7,141 bases of DNA, from positions 1 through 7,141 of the forward strand of contig JAQXLO010000002.1 of the NCBI GenBank assembly GCA_029012165.1, written 5' to 3'. This DNA is from Oscillospiraceae bacterium. GTDB lineage: Bacteria > Bacillota > Clostridia > Oscillospirales > Acutalibacteraceae. Of this stretch, positions 1 to 5,906 are shown one piece after another (the first letter of the stretch is position 1; every line of letters starts with the position of its first letter). The position numbers were made by a program, and so were the translations under genes. A model generated the notes under the pieces. It had not been told where the DNA came from, did no database searches, and saw only the letters and a list, made by a program, of their open reading frames with translations.

Positions 1-512
1 AGCGCCTGCAGGAGATTTGAAATATCGCGCTCCGTATAGCTTTCGCAGTACGGTTTTCCCGCCAGCAGGCAGGCTTCCGTCAGATTCGGGAGGATCACGT
101 CGGCGCGGCGGCAAAGGCGGCGCATGCCGGCGGCGTAGGTCTCATCAAAGCCGGGATAAAGCTTTCCGTGATCCGCCATGACGGGATCAACGATAACTTT
201 TCCGTTCGGCGCAAGGAGGGTTTGCAGGAGCTCCTCCAGATAATCGATCTGGCGCACGCTGCAGAGGTATCCGGTATAGACGGCGTCAAACCGGATCTGC
301 TCCTGCTTCCAGTGGCGAATGATTTTCGGAAATTCATCCGTAAGATCATGGACGGTAAAGCCCGTAAACCCGCCGGTGTGGGTGGACAGGACAGCGGACG
401 GCAGAATACAGGCTTCCAGCCCGCAAGCCGACAGAATGGGCAGGGCAACCGTTATGCTGCACTGCCCGACGCAGGAGATGTCCTGCACGGTCAGGATCTT
501 TTGATACGGCAT
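1..512 (-). CDS. pdxK: Pyridoxamine/pyridoxal kinase, 3' end cut by window edge
   Basis: Partial gene: the first 170 codons are present and the C-terminus lies beyond position 1. The product is a cytoplasmic ribokinase-fold enzyme that phosphorylates pyridoxal, pyridoxamine or pyridoxine with ATP in vitamin B6 salvage. The translation opens with MPYQKILTVQDISCVGQCS and carries STHTG at residues 43-47, GYLCS at 81-85, DPVMAD at 109-114 and NLTEA at 143-147. These match the Bacillota pyridoxamine kinase branch; the DPVMAD and NLTEA blocks belong to the nucleotide-binding half. The start is ATG at 512-510, preceded by GGGAGGAG, which overlaps the end of phoU. The phoU stop is only 3 nt away, so the gene is almost certainly the last visible member of the pst-phoU transcript and translationally coupled to it. 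The family assignment is firm. Which B6 vitamer it prefers is inference, and pdxY is an alternative name. Confidence 0.9.
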   Translation of the reverse strand, partial: MPYQKILTVQDISCVGQCSITVALPILSACGLEACILPSAVLSTHTGGFTGFTVHDLTDEFPKIIRHWKQEQIRFDAVYTGYLCSVRQIDYLEELLQTLLAPNGKVIVDPVMADHGKLYPGFDETYAAGMRRLCRRADVILPNLTEACLLAGKPYCESYTERDISNLLQA

Positions 513-515
513 GCT

Positions 516-1157
516 TCACTCCTCCCATTCGCCGGTCAGGGAAAACAGCGCCCACTTTGCGACGTTCACCGCGTGATCGCCGATTCGCTCCAGATATTTT
601 GCAATCATCAGAATGTCCACGACGTCCTCCCGACAGGACGCGTCCGATTTCAGCCGGTCGACGAGCTCCGACTTGACCGTGTCGAAGCAGCGGTCGACCA
701 CGTCGTCATATTGTATGACGGCGCCGGCTTCCTCGGCGTTCGCGTGAAGGAAAGCGTCGATACTGTCGTTCACCATTTTGATAACGGCAAGCGCCATGTC
801 ATGAACCGTGTCGCTGCGCATGGACATAAGCAAAGCGCGCGTTTGCACGATTTCCGCAATATCCGCGGACTGGTTGCCGATGCGCTCGAGATCGGTCACC
901 ATTTTCAATGCGGCGGATATGACGCGCAGGTCGGAGGCGACCGGCTGCTGCGTCAGAAGCAGGCGCATGCACAGCGACTCGATCTCCCGCTCCTTGCGGT
1001 CGATCTGCCCGGCGAGCGCCGGTACTTTTTCGGCAAGCGCCGTGTCCTTTTCCTCAAGTGCCTTTGCCGCCATGGCGATCGCGTCTTCGCACAAGGTCCC
1101 CATGGAGACCATGGAGGTGTGGAGCAGATTGAGTTGTTCGTCAAATAAGGTGCGCAT
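516..1157 (-). CDS. phoU: Phosphate transport system regulator PhoU
   Basis: Encodes a 213-residue PhoU, the cytoplasmic accessory protein of the Pst transporter. In known systems it restrains uptake when phosphate is plentiful and links the transporter to the PhoR-PhoB/PhoP sensor pair. The two tandem PhoU repeats are visible. The first is centred on DLRVISAALKMVTDLERIGN (residues 76-95), the second on YLERIGDHAVNVAKW (188-202). The acidic, Asn and His residues typical of the metal-cluster sites (E91, N95, D99; E190, D194, H195) are present. Length is within the usual 210-240. I chose ATG at 1157-1155 although the frame is open further upstream. This ATG overlaps the pstB stop as TGATG, has GGGGAGG about 8 nt before it, and begins the typical MRTLFDEQL N-terminus. 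The stop lies 3 nt before the kinase start. No phoR or phoB/phoP gene is in the window. Confidence 0.96.
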   Translation of the reverse strand: MRTLFDEQLNLLHTSMVSMGTLCEDAIAMAAKALEEKDTALAEKVPALAGQIDRKEREIESLCMRLLLTQQPVASDLRVISAALKMVTDLERIGNQSADIAEIVQTRALLMSMRSDTVHDMALAVIKMVNDSIDAFLHANAEEAGAVIQYDDVVDRCFDTVKSELVDRLKSDASCREDVVDILMIAKYLERIGDHAVNVAKWALFSLTGEWEE

Positions 1158-1912
1158 CAGCCAAACCTCCCCGTAATATAAGCTTCCGTGCGATTGTCCT
1201 GCGGCGTTGAGAAAAGTGTTTCGGTATCGCCGCATTCGATCAGCTCGCCCAGGAGAAAAAAGGCGGTCTGATCCGAGATCCTCGCCGCCTGCTGCATATT
1301 GTGCGTTACCATCACGATGGTGTAGTTCTGCTTCAGCGCCAAAGCCAGCTCTTCGATCTTCCCGGTGGAGATCGGGTCGAGGGCGCTGGTAGGCTCGTCC
1401 ATCAGCAGCACGTCCGGACGAACCGCCAGCGAACGGGCGATACACAGCCGCTGCTGCTGCCCGCCGGAGAGGCTGAGCGCGGATTTTTTCAGGCGGTCCT
1501 TCGTCTCGTCCCAGATCGCCGCATTTTTCAGGGAGATCTCAACAATTTCATCCAGTTCGGCTCTCGACCGGATGCCCTGCAGCCTCGGTCCGTAGGCAAT
1601 GTTGTCATAGATGCTCATGGGAAAAGGATTTGCCTTTTGAAAAACCATTCCGATTTTGGTGCGCAGCTGCGTAACGTCCACGTCTTTGGCAAAAATATCT
1701 TTCCCGTTATACTGCACGCTGCCTTCAATACGGCAGTTCGGCACCAGATCGCTCATGCGGTTGATCGTCTTGAGGAACGTCGTTTTTCCGCAGCCGGACG
1801 GACCGATCAGCGCGGTGATCCTGTTTGCCCCGATCTCCATATTGATATCGTGCAGCGCCTGATGCTCCCCGTACCACAAATTCAGATGTTCCGTTTGAAT
1901 GATTGCCTGCAT
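1157..1912 (-). CDS. pstB: Phosphate ABC transporter ATP-binding protein PstB
   Basis: A 251-residue ABC ATPase that powers phosphate import through PstCA. All nucleotide-binding motifs are intact: Walker A GPSGCGKTT (residues 37-45), Q-loop Gln92 in FQKANPFPMS, signature LSGGQQQR (148-155), Walker B VLLMDEP (168-174) with catalytic Glu173, D-loop SALD (176-179) and H-loop His204 in VTHNMQQA. FQKxNPFPMSIYDN and the DEPTSALDPISTGKIEEL block are characteristic of PstB rather than of other importers. Length is normal for the family (about 250). ATG at 1912-1910 sits one base after the pstA TAA, with AAGAAGGGA as ribosome binding site. The stop overlaps the phoU start by one base. Confidence 0.98.
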   Translation of the reverse strand: MQAIIQTEHLNLWYGEHQALHDINMEIGANRITALIGPSGCGKTTFLKTINRMSDLVPNCRIEGSVQYNGKDIFAKDVDVTQLRTKIGMVFQKANPFPMSIYDNIAYGPRLQGIRSRAELDEIVEISLKNAAIWDETKDRLKKSALSLSGGQQQRLCIARSLAVRPDVLLMDEPTSALDPISTGKIEELALALKQNYTIVMVTHNMQQAARISDQTAFFLLGELIECGDTETLFSTPQDNRTEAYITGRFG

Positions 1913-1913
1913 G

Positions 1914-2753
1914 TTATCCCTTCTTCCTTTTGAGCCTTTTTGCCATGATTTCCGCGGACAGATTGATCAGCAGCGTGACCGCCATCAGAATAACGGCGAT
2001 GGAAAAGGCGACATCGTATTTTCCCTCTTCGCTGGCGTATACATAGAGAGCCACCGTCAGCGTTGCCGAGGAGGACTGCAATGCCGTTGCAAAATCGAGA
2101 AGCTTCAGCCCGAAGCCGGCGGTAAAAAGCAGCGCCGCCGATTCGCCGGTGATCCGCCCCACCGCCAGCAGACAGCCTGTGAGGATCCCGTCCATGGCGT
2201 TGGGGAGTACCACGGTGCGCACCATGTGCCACTTTCCGCTGCCCAATGCGAGCGCGCCCTCCCGGTATGCCTGCGGCACGGATAAGAGGCTTTCTTTTGT
2301 GTTGCTGATCACGGTCGGAAGCACCATGATCGCAAGAGTCAGACCGCCTGCCAGAATTCCCTGTCTGAGACCGAGAAGCTGAATGAAAAACAGCATCCCC
2401 ACAAGACCGAAAATGATGGAGGGGATCCCCGTCAGCGTTTCCACTGCAAAGGAGATCGCGCGAACCAGTCTTTGATGGGAAGCATATTCCGTCAAATAGA
2501 CCGCCGCGCCGATCCCCAGCGGGATCACAACGAGCATGGACACGAAGATCAGATAAAGCGTGTTGAGGATGTTGGGGAGGATCCCGATGCTGTTTTGAAT
2601 ATAGCTTGTCTGCGAAGTGAGGAATTTCCAGGTGATCCCGGGCAGACCCTGACAGAGAAGGTACCCAATCAGAAAAAGAAGCAGCAGGCAGGTGAGCGCC
2701 GCACACAAAAGCATGCCGGCGCGCAGCAAACAGACCGTTATTCTGCGGCGCAT
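1914..2753 (-). CDS. pstA: Phosphate ABC transporter permease PstA
   Basis: A 279-residue inner-membrane permease that pairs with PstC to form the phosphate translocation path. About six hydrophobic segments can be seen (roughly residues 9-35, 66-88, 108-128, 133-152, 190-213 and 248-268). ETLTGIPSIIFGLVGM (105-120) is a PstA hallmark. The cytoplasmic EAA-type loop that docks on PstB is REGALALGSGKWHMVRTVVLP (from residue 164). The protein ends in a basic tail (KRLKRKKG). The start ATG overlaps the pstC stop as TGATG and is preceded by GGAAGGAGG about 8 nt upstream, so the start is secure. Length is normal. A second frame is open across much of the gene on the same strand, but it has no transporter motifs and is a shadow. 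Confidence 0.97.
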   Translation of the reverse strand: MRRRITVCLLRAGMLLCAALTCLLLLFLIGYLLCQGLPGITWKFLTSQTSYIQNSIGILPNILNTLYLIFVSMLVVIPLGIGAAVYLTEYASHQRLVRAISFAVETLTGIPSIIFGLVGMLFFIQLLGLRQGILAGGLTLAIMVLPTVISNTKESLLSVPQAYREGALALGSGKWHMVRTVVLPNAMDGILTGCLLAVGRITGESAALLFTAGFGLKLLDFATALQSSSATLTVALYVYASEEGKYDVAFSIAVILMAVTLLINLSAEIMAKRLKRKKG

Positions 2754-3616
2754 CAGCGAGCCTCCTTCCGTAAAATCAGGCGAAGAAACGCGTTGATCAT
2801 CATGATAAACAAAAACAGGACGAGTCCGATGGAAAACAGAGCCTGTTTTTGCAGGGAGCCGGGGGACGCGTAGGACATCTCAGACACGATCGCCGTCGTC
2901 AGGAAGCGGACGGAGCGGAAAAGTCCCGGCATATTCGCCACGTTACCGGAAACCATGATAATGGCCATGGCTTCTCCGATGGCGCGCCCCACACCCTGCA
3001 CGATCGCGGTCACCACGCCGCTTCTTGCCGCTGTCAGGGACACTTTGAAATAGGTTTCCGTTTCGGTAGCCCCCAAAGCGAGGGACGCCTCCTCATACTC
3101 TTTCGGCACGGCCCGCAGAGCGGTTTCCGACACGTTGATGACATATGGCAGGATCATCACAGTCAGCACAAGAATTGCCGCCAGCAAACAAGCTCCGGAG
3201 GACAGGGAGAACAGCTTTTGTATGCCCGGAACGAGAACGATCATGCCGACCAGTCCGTATACAACAGACGGGATCCCGGCGAGCAGCGCGACCGCGGTGT
3301 GGATCATCTCCGCCGTCCTGGCGGGAGCGACCTTGGAAATGTAAACCGCCGTCATGATCCCCAGAGGAGCGCCGAGAAGCACGGCGCCTGCGGTGCCGTA
3401 AACGCTTGTGAGAATAAACGGCAGGATCCCAAACTGGTTGGTTCCCGCCGACCATGTTTTCCCAAACAAAAATTCGGGCAAGCCGATTTCACGGATCGCC
3501 GGAATGCCGGACAGGACCAGATAGATGCTGATGAACAGCACAAAAGCCACCGCGATCAGACCGCACAGCAAAAACACGCAGTGGAACCCTGTTTCCAGAA
3601 CCTTTTTCTGTTTCAT
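2753..3616 (-). CDS. pstC: Phosphate ABC transporter permease PstC
   Basis: A 287-residue inner-membrane permease, partner of PstA. Membrane segments appear near residues 12-36, 69-92, 105-130, 141-162, 200-222 and 257-280. LLAGIPSVVYGLVGM (111-125) and the long loop containing FLFGKTWSAGTNQFGILPF (49-67) are typical of PstC. The EAA-like coupling loop is EEASLALGATETETYFKVSL (175-194). The frame is open 17 codons further upstream from a GTG at 3667, but that extension runs through the pstS-pstC hairpin and lacks a ribosome binding site. ATG at 3616-3614 has AAAGGAGA spaced about 5 nt away and starts with the expected MKQKKVLETG, so I use it. The stop overlaps the pstA start by one base. Confidence 0.96.
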   Translation of the reverse strand: MKQKKVLETGFHCVFLLCGLIAVAFVLFISIYLVLSGIPAIREIGLPEFLFGKTWSAGTNQFGILPFILTSVYGTAGAVLLGAPLGIMTAVYISKVAPARTAEMIHTAVALLAGIPSVVYGLVGMIVLVPGIQKLFSLSSGACLLAAILVLTVMILPYVINVSETALRAVPKEYEEASLALGATETETYFKVSLTAARSGVVTAIVQGVGRAIGEAMAIIMVSGNVANMPGLFRSVRFLTTAIVSEMSYASPGSLQKQALFSIGLVLFLFIMMINAFLRLILRKEAR

Positions 3617-3634
3617 AAGAATCTCCTTTACAGC

Positions 3635-3663
3635 CGGAAGCCCCGGCTCATGCGGGGCTTCCG
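3635..3663 (-). other. Intercistronic stem-loop between pstS and pstC
   Basis: Perfect 11-bp inverted repeat, CGGAAGCCCCG and CGGGGCTTCCG on the minus strand, with a 7-nt loop (CATGAGC). It fills most of the 60-nt gap between the pstS stop and the pstC ribosome binding site. No U-run follows, so it does not look like a full intrinsic terminator. In pst and other binding-protein-dependent transport operons, such hairpins often protect the upstream message from 3' decay or cause partial termination, raising the binding protein above the permeases. That role is inferred here. Confidence 0.75.
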
Positions 3664-3676
3664 ACACGGCGGCCGC

Positions 3677-4507
3677 TCACACGACCGGTACAGCGCCTGC
3701 GGTGCGGATGAGATCCGCGGCTTCCGGAGAGGTTGCATAATCAAAGAAGGACTTTGCCGCCGCGGAGAGCGTCTCGTTTTCTCTTGTGACCAGAACGAAC
3801 GGGCGCTGGATCGCATAGCTTCCGTCAAGGATCGTGTTTTCCGTGCATTCCACGCCTTCAACGGTCAGCGTCTTGATCCCGCTTTGTCCCTCCACAGCGG
3901 AGAGAGAGGCATAACCGATCGCGTTCCGGTTGCCGGCGACCGCGGAGATGACCGCGCCCGTGGAGGTGAGCTCCTGAGCGAGCACGCAGGAATTGCTCGT
4001 GCCTGTTACGGATTCAAAGCCGTCTCTGGTGCCGGAGCCGGATTCTCTTCCGATGCAGGAGATCTCCAGGTCGTCACCGCCGACTTCGCTCCAGTTGGTG
4101 ATTTTTCCCGTAAAGATGTCCGCGATTTGGGCTACGGTAAGATCCGACACGCCGTTGCTGCTGTTGACCACCACGGCAATGCCGTCCAGGGCAAGAACGG
4201 TGGCGGTCAAACCGGTCTCCGTATCCTTTAACGCTCTGGAGGACAGACCGATGTCGCAGCTGCCGTTTGAGACGGACTCAATGCCCGTTCCCGAGCCGGT
4301 GGGGTCGTAAGTAACGGTCACGTCCGAATGGTCGAGCATAAACTGCTCGGAAAGAACGCCGATCACTTTTTCCATGGAGGTGGAGCCGTTCGTTGCGACG
4401 GTACCGCTGAGGGCAGAACCGTCATCCTTGCTTCCGCAGCCGGAAAACACGGACAGCGCCAAAAGGACGCTCAGGCAGAGCGGGATAAGCCTTTTTGTTG
4501 TTTTCAT
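3677..4507 (-). CDS. pstS: Phosphate-binding lipoprotein PstS
   Basis: A 276-residue extracellular phosphate-binding protein of the Pst importer. Residues 1-24 are a lipoprotein signal peptide: a basic MKTTKR start, a hydrophobic core, and lipobox VFSGC with Cys24 as the lipidated residue. The mature protein should be anchored to the outer face of the membrane. Ligand-site blocks of the family are present: TNGSTSMEKV (39-48), DPTGSGTGIESVS (68-80), SSRALKDTE (89-97) and RESGSGTRDGFE (154-165). ATG at 4507-4505 has AAAGGAG about 9 nt upstream and the signal peptide begins there. The frame is open about 100 codons further upstream with a TTG at 4726, but that would bury the signal sequence. It is the first gene of the operon and separated from pstC by a hairpin. 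Clostridial PstS proteins are typically this short. Confidence 0.97.
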   Translation of the reverse strand: MKTTKRLIPLCLSVLLALSVFSGCGSKDDGSALSGTVATNGSTSMEKVIGVLSEQFMLDHSDVTVTYDPTGSGTGIESVSNGSCDIGLSSRALKDTETGLTATVLALDGIAVVVNSSNGVSDLTVAQIADIFTGKITNWSEVGGDDLEISCIGRESGSGTRDGFESVTGTSNSCVLAQELTSTGAVISAVAGNRNAIGYASLSAVEGQSGIKTLTVEGVECTENTILDGSYAIQRPFVLVTRENETLSAAAKSFFDYATSPEAADLIRTAGAVPVV

Positions 4508-4567
4508 TTTATAACACTCCTTTTTCCTTTTTGCAAATTTTTTTGACTTGTTCCGTACACATTGCAT

Positions 4568-4611
4568 AGGATACCGGAGCTTGGTAAAGGTTGTTACCAC
4601 GGCGATGTAAA
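4568..4611 (-). promoter_or_regulatory. Candidate Pho-box repeats and promoter of pstS operon
   Basis: On the minus strand the sequence holds TTTACA (4611-4606), GTAACA (4597-4592) and TTTACC (4588-4583). These resemble the TT(A/T)ACA-like repeats bound by PhoP/PhoB-type regulators, though their spacing (14 and 9 nt) is irregular. GTAACA also reads as a weak -35, with 18 nt to a weak -10 TATCCT (4573-4568), which would leave a leader of roughly 55 nt before pstS. The same bases form the inverted repeat GGTAA-N6-TTACC (4583-4598). Position directly upstream of a pst operon supports phosphate control, but the match is loose. Confidence 0.35.
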
Positions 4612-4655
4612 GTTTCTGTAATTTTTCCCGCGCCGCGGCGGAGCCTTCCGGCAGC

Positions 4656-4685
4656 AAAAACCGCAGGGAAAAGTTCTCCCTGCGG
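4656..4685 (-). terminator. Probable intrinsic terminator upstream of pstS
   Basis: On the minus strand a 9-bp stem, CCGCAGGGA paired with TCCCTGCGG, encloses a 7-nt loop and is followed immediately by TTTTTG. This is the form of a Rho-independent terminator for transcription running leftward. It would stop read-through from the GntR gene, about 210 nt upstream, and insulate the pst promoter just downstream of it. Alternatively it ends a transcript of a gene no longer present here, or acts as a leader element. Confidence 0.55.
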
Positions 4686-4783
4686 TCGATCACGATCGAC
4701 GCGGCGATATATTTGGCACCCTCCAAGCGGTTTCGCCGGCGCCGGACCTGCTGCGAAGTGCTCCGCTGAAAACATATGCGCTT

Positions 4784-4811
4784 GGGGCTTTCTCACGAGA
4801 AAACCTGCCCC
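4784..4811 (-). repeat. Imperfect inverted repeat downstream of the GntR gene
   Basis: Arms GGGGC/GCCCC and TTTCTC/GAGAAA are nested around a tiny centre, with a 4-nt bulge (ACCT on the plus strand) on one side. It lies about 80 nt beyond the stop codon of the regulator gene. It could help end that transcript, but there is no U-run, and a hairpin this tight must open at the tip. Function is unknown. Confidence 0.25.
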
Positions 4812-4891
4812 GGTTTGTTTGCACAGTTGCGCAGAGCGTGAAAAGAGCGTGTCTCTTTAAAAATGGCGTGGGTGTTAGAGCCTTTCAGAAA

Positions 4892-5626
4892 TCAGTCCAG
4901 CGAAAGATGCCAAGCCGGTTTCTGCAAATCAACTAAACTCTTGTCCTGAATGCTGTCGTAACGGCGGCGAATGTTTCGCAAATGAATTCGAGCGGCTAAC
5001 CTTGCAGCAAGAGCATCGCGCTCCTTAATCGCTTTGTATATTTCAATGTGTTCTTGCATCATTTCCTTGCGCCTTCCCGGAACCCGCAGCGTGGTGCTTC
5101 TGATTTTTCGGAATATTTCAAGGTTTGCTGAGTAAATGCTGATAAAGACGCTGTTGTGGGCAGCCTTGGCAATTGAAAGATGGAACAGGTCGCCCGCATC
5201 CAGCAAGACGGTACTAACGTTTTCCCATTCCTGCATCTTTTGATAAGCCCGGTCTATTTCTACCATGTCTTCATCTGTAGCGCGCTGGCAGGCCAAAGTA
5301 AGAAGAATGTCGTCAAGCGTTTCGCGAGCCTCCAGCAAATCCGCAACAGCAGCATTTTCAAGCTGGCTATACAGGGTATCCGATGATTCATCAATCGGCT
5401 CGTCACGCAGAATATAACGTCCACCCCCGGAAGGGCATTGCAATATTTTTTGCCTTTCCAATATGCGCAGCGCCTCACGCAGGGAGCCTCTGCTGGTATG
5501 AAGATCCTCAGAAAGCTCACGCTCAGACGGCAAACGGGAACCAACAGGGTACACCCCTGCCGCAATGCGTCTGCAAATTTCCTCTGCAATGTCCATATAA
5601 ACGGGGCGTGTTGACATGGTGACCAT
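4892..5626 (-). CDS. GntR-family transcriptional regulator, FadR (FCD) type
   Basis: A 244-residue one-component regulator. Residues about 8-73 form the GntR winged helix-turn-helix: RLPSERELSEDL (31-42), then recognition-helix region TSRGSLREALRILERQKIL (44-62) and wing SGGGRYIL (66-73). Residues about 95-220 form the all-helical FCD ligand domain, with FHLSIAKAAHN (148-158), His193 in EHIEIYKAI and His215 in RIHLRNI, the usual metal-site histidines. The acidic residue normally four before the first His is Gly145; Asp146 sits three before it. ATG at 5626 is taken as start. A second in-frame ATG at 5617 is nearly as good (GGATGG 5 nt upstream), and both lie near the overlapping AGGATAGG motif. 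The gene is divergent from the AtuA-family gene and probably represses it in response to a small carboxylic acid or acyl effector. Codon use is less GC-biased than in the pst genes. Confidence 0.93.
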   Translation of the reverse strand: MVTMSTRPVYMDIAEEICRRIAAGVYPVGSRLPSERELSEDLHTSRGSLREALRILERQKILQCPSGGGRYILRDEPIDESSDTLYSQLENAAVADLLEARETLDDILLTLACQRATDEDMVEIDRAYQKMQEWENVSTVLLDAGDLFHLSIAKAAHNSVFISIYSANLEIFRKIRSTTLRVPGRRKEMMQEHIEIYKAIKERDALAARLAARIHLRNIRRRYDSIQDKSLVDLQKPAWHLSLD

Positions 5627-5710
5627 CCTATCCTAAACCTATAAAATCAGGGAATACTTGCACGGAGGTTTCCGTTAAACGACAGAAATGTTCGGAAATC
5701 TCTACGGGCG

Positions 5711-5741
5711 ATAAAGAGCACGATGTTTTTTGGGTGCCAAA
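5711..5741 (-). promoter_or_regulatory. Weak candidate promoter and palindrome before GntR gene
   Basis: On the minus strand TTGGCA (5740-5735) could be a -35, with 18 nt to CTTTAT (5716-5711), a poor -10. The -35 is embedded in a perfect palindrome, TTTGG-GTG-CCAAA on the plus strand (5729-5741). This would suit autorepression of the regulator, but the palindrome has a shorter centre than the two copies near 5859 and 5900, so it may not be the same operator. Confidence 0.3.
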
Positions 5742-5817
5742 CTGAGGGCAAGTTAGACAAAAAAGCGAAGAAGATTTCAGCAACAAAAACAAAAAATATC
5801 GGGCATGAAGTTTCATA

Positions 5818-5846
5818 TTGACATTTTATCAGGGAAGGTGTATTTT
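5818..5846 (+). promoter_or_regulatory. Sigma-A type promoter of the AtuA-family gene
   Basis: Perfect -35 TTGACA (5818-5823), 17-nt spacer, and -10 TATTTT (5841-5846, four of six consensus bases). Transcription would begin near 5852-5854, giving a leader of about 128 nt before the ATG at 5981. The start site coincides with the first palindromic operator candidate. It is the best promoter match I can see in the window. Confidence 0.65.
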
Positions 5847-5852
5847 TTCAAT

Positions 5853-5865
5853 ATGGTTGTACCAA
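5853..5865. promoter_or_regulatory. Candidate FadR-type operator, site 1
   Basis: ATGGTTGTACCAA contains TGGT-N3-ACCA, which fits the TnGTnnnACnA pattern described for FadR-subfamily GntR operators. Symmetry extends partly outward (AT at 5851-5852, AT at 5866-5867). The site overlaps the predicted transcription start of the AtuA-family gene, where bound repressor would block the polymerase. The divergent GntR protein is the obvious candidate to bind it. Confidence 0.5.
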
Positions 5866-5893
5866 ATGATTAAAAATAATGTTTTTTGTATTT

Positions 5894-5906
5894 TTGGTAC
5901 TCCCAA
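5894..5906. promoter_or_regulatory. Candidate FadR-type operator, site 2
   Basis: TTGGTACTCCCAA shares 9 of 13 bases with site 1, in the order TGGTnnTnCCAA, and its centre is exactly 41 bp from that of site 1, close to four helical turns. Both copies would lie on the same DNA face, as expected for two regulator dimers. It departs from the FadR-type pattern at one base, so it may be the weaker site. Confidence 0.38.

Larger units (their letters stand above)
4508..4891. other. 384-nt gap between pstS and GntR gene
   Basis: No confident gene lies here. The left part holds the pstS ribosome binding site, Pho-box-like repeats and weak promoter; the middle holds the terminator-like hairpin; the right part holds an imperfect inverted repeat. 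On the minus strand one frame is open from a TGA near 4795 into pstS itself. Its middle section (about 4585-4715) uses mostly G or C at third positions, like the pst genes, and encodes a plausible-looking stretch including YIAASIVIDRRENFSLRFLL. I recognise no family in it. It may be a gene remnant or chance openness in GC-rich DNA. Confidence 0.5.

Noticed and set aside
168..1148. Open frame of 326 codons on the plus strand, antisense to the kinase and phoU
   Set aside because: Antisense shadow of two well-supported genes; no domain or start signal recognised.
1882..2706. Second open frame on the minus strand across pstA
   Set aside because: Same region as the PstA frame, which has membrane segments and the EAA loop; this frame is Arg/Gly/His-rich and motif-free.
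3617..3667. GTG at 3667 as an upstream start for pstC
   Set aside because: The 17-codon extension is encoded by the hairpin region; ATG at 3616 has a strong AAAGGAGA and the expected N-terminus.
3669..3676. GCGGCCGC-like palindrome next to the pstS stop
   Set aside because: Short GC-rich palindromes are expected by chance in this composition; nothing links it to a function.
2849..4231. Long open frame (460 codons) on the plus strand, antisense to pstC and pstS
   Set aside because: It mirrors genuine PstC and PstS frames with intact motifs, its product is rich in Arg, His, Gly and Asp with no recognisable domain, and it has no convincing ribosome binding site. It is a GC-codon shadow.
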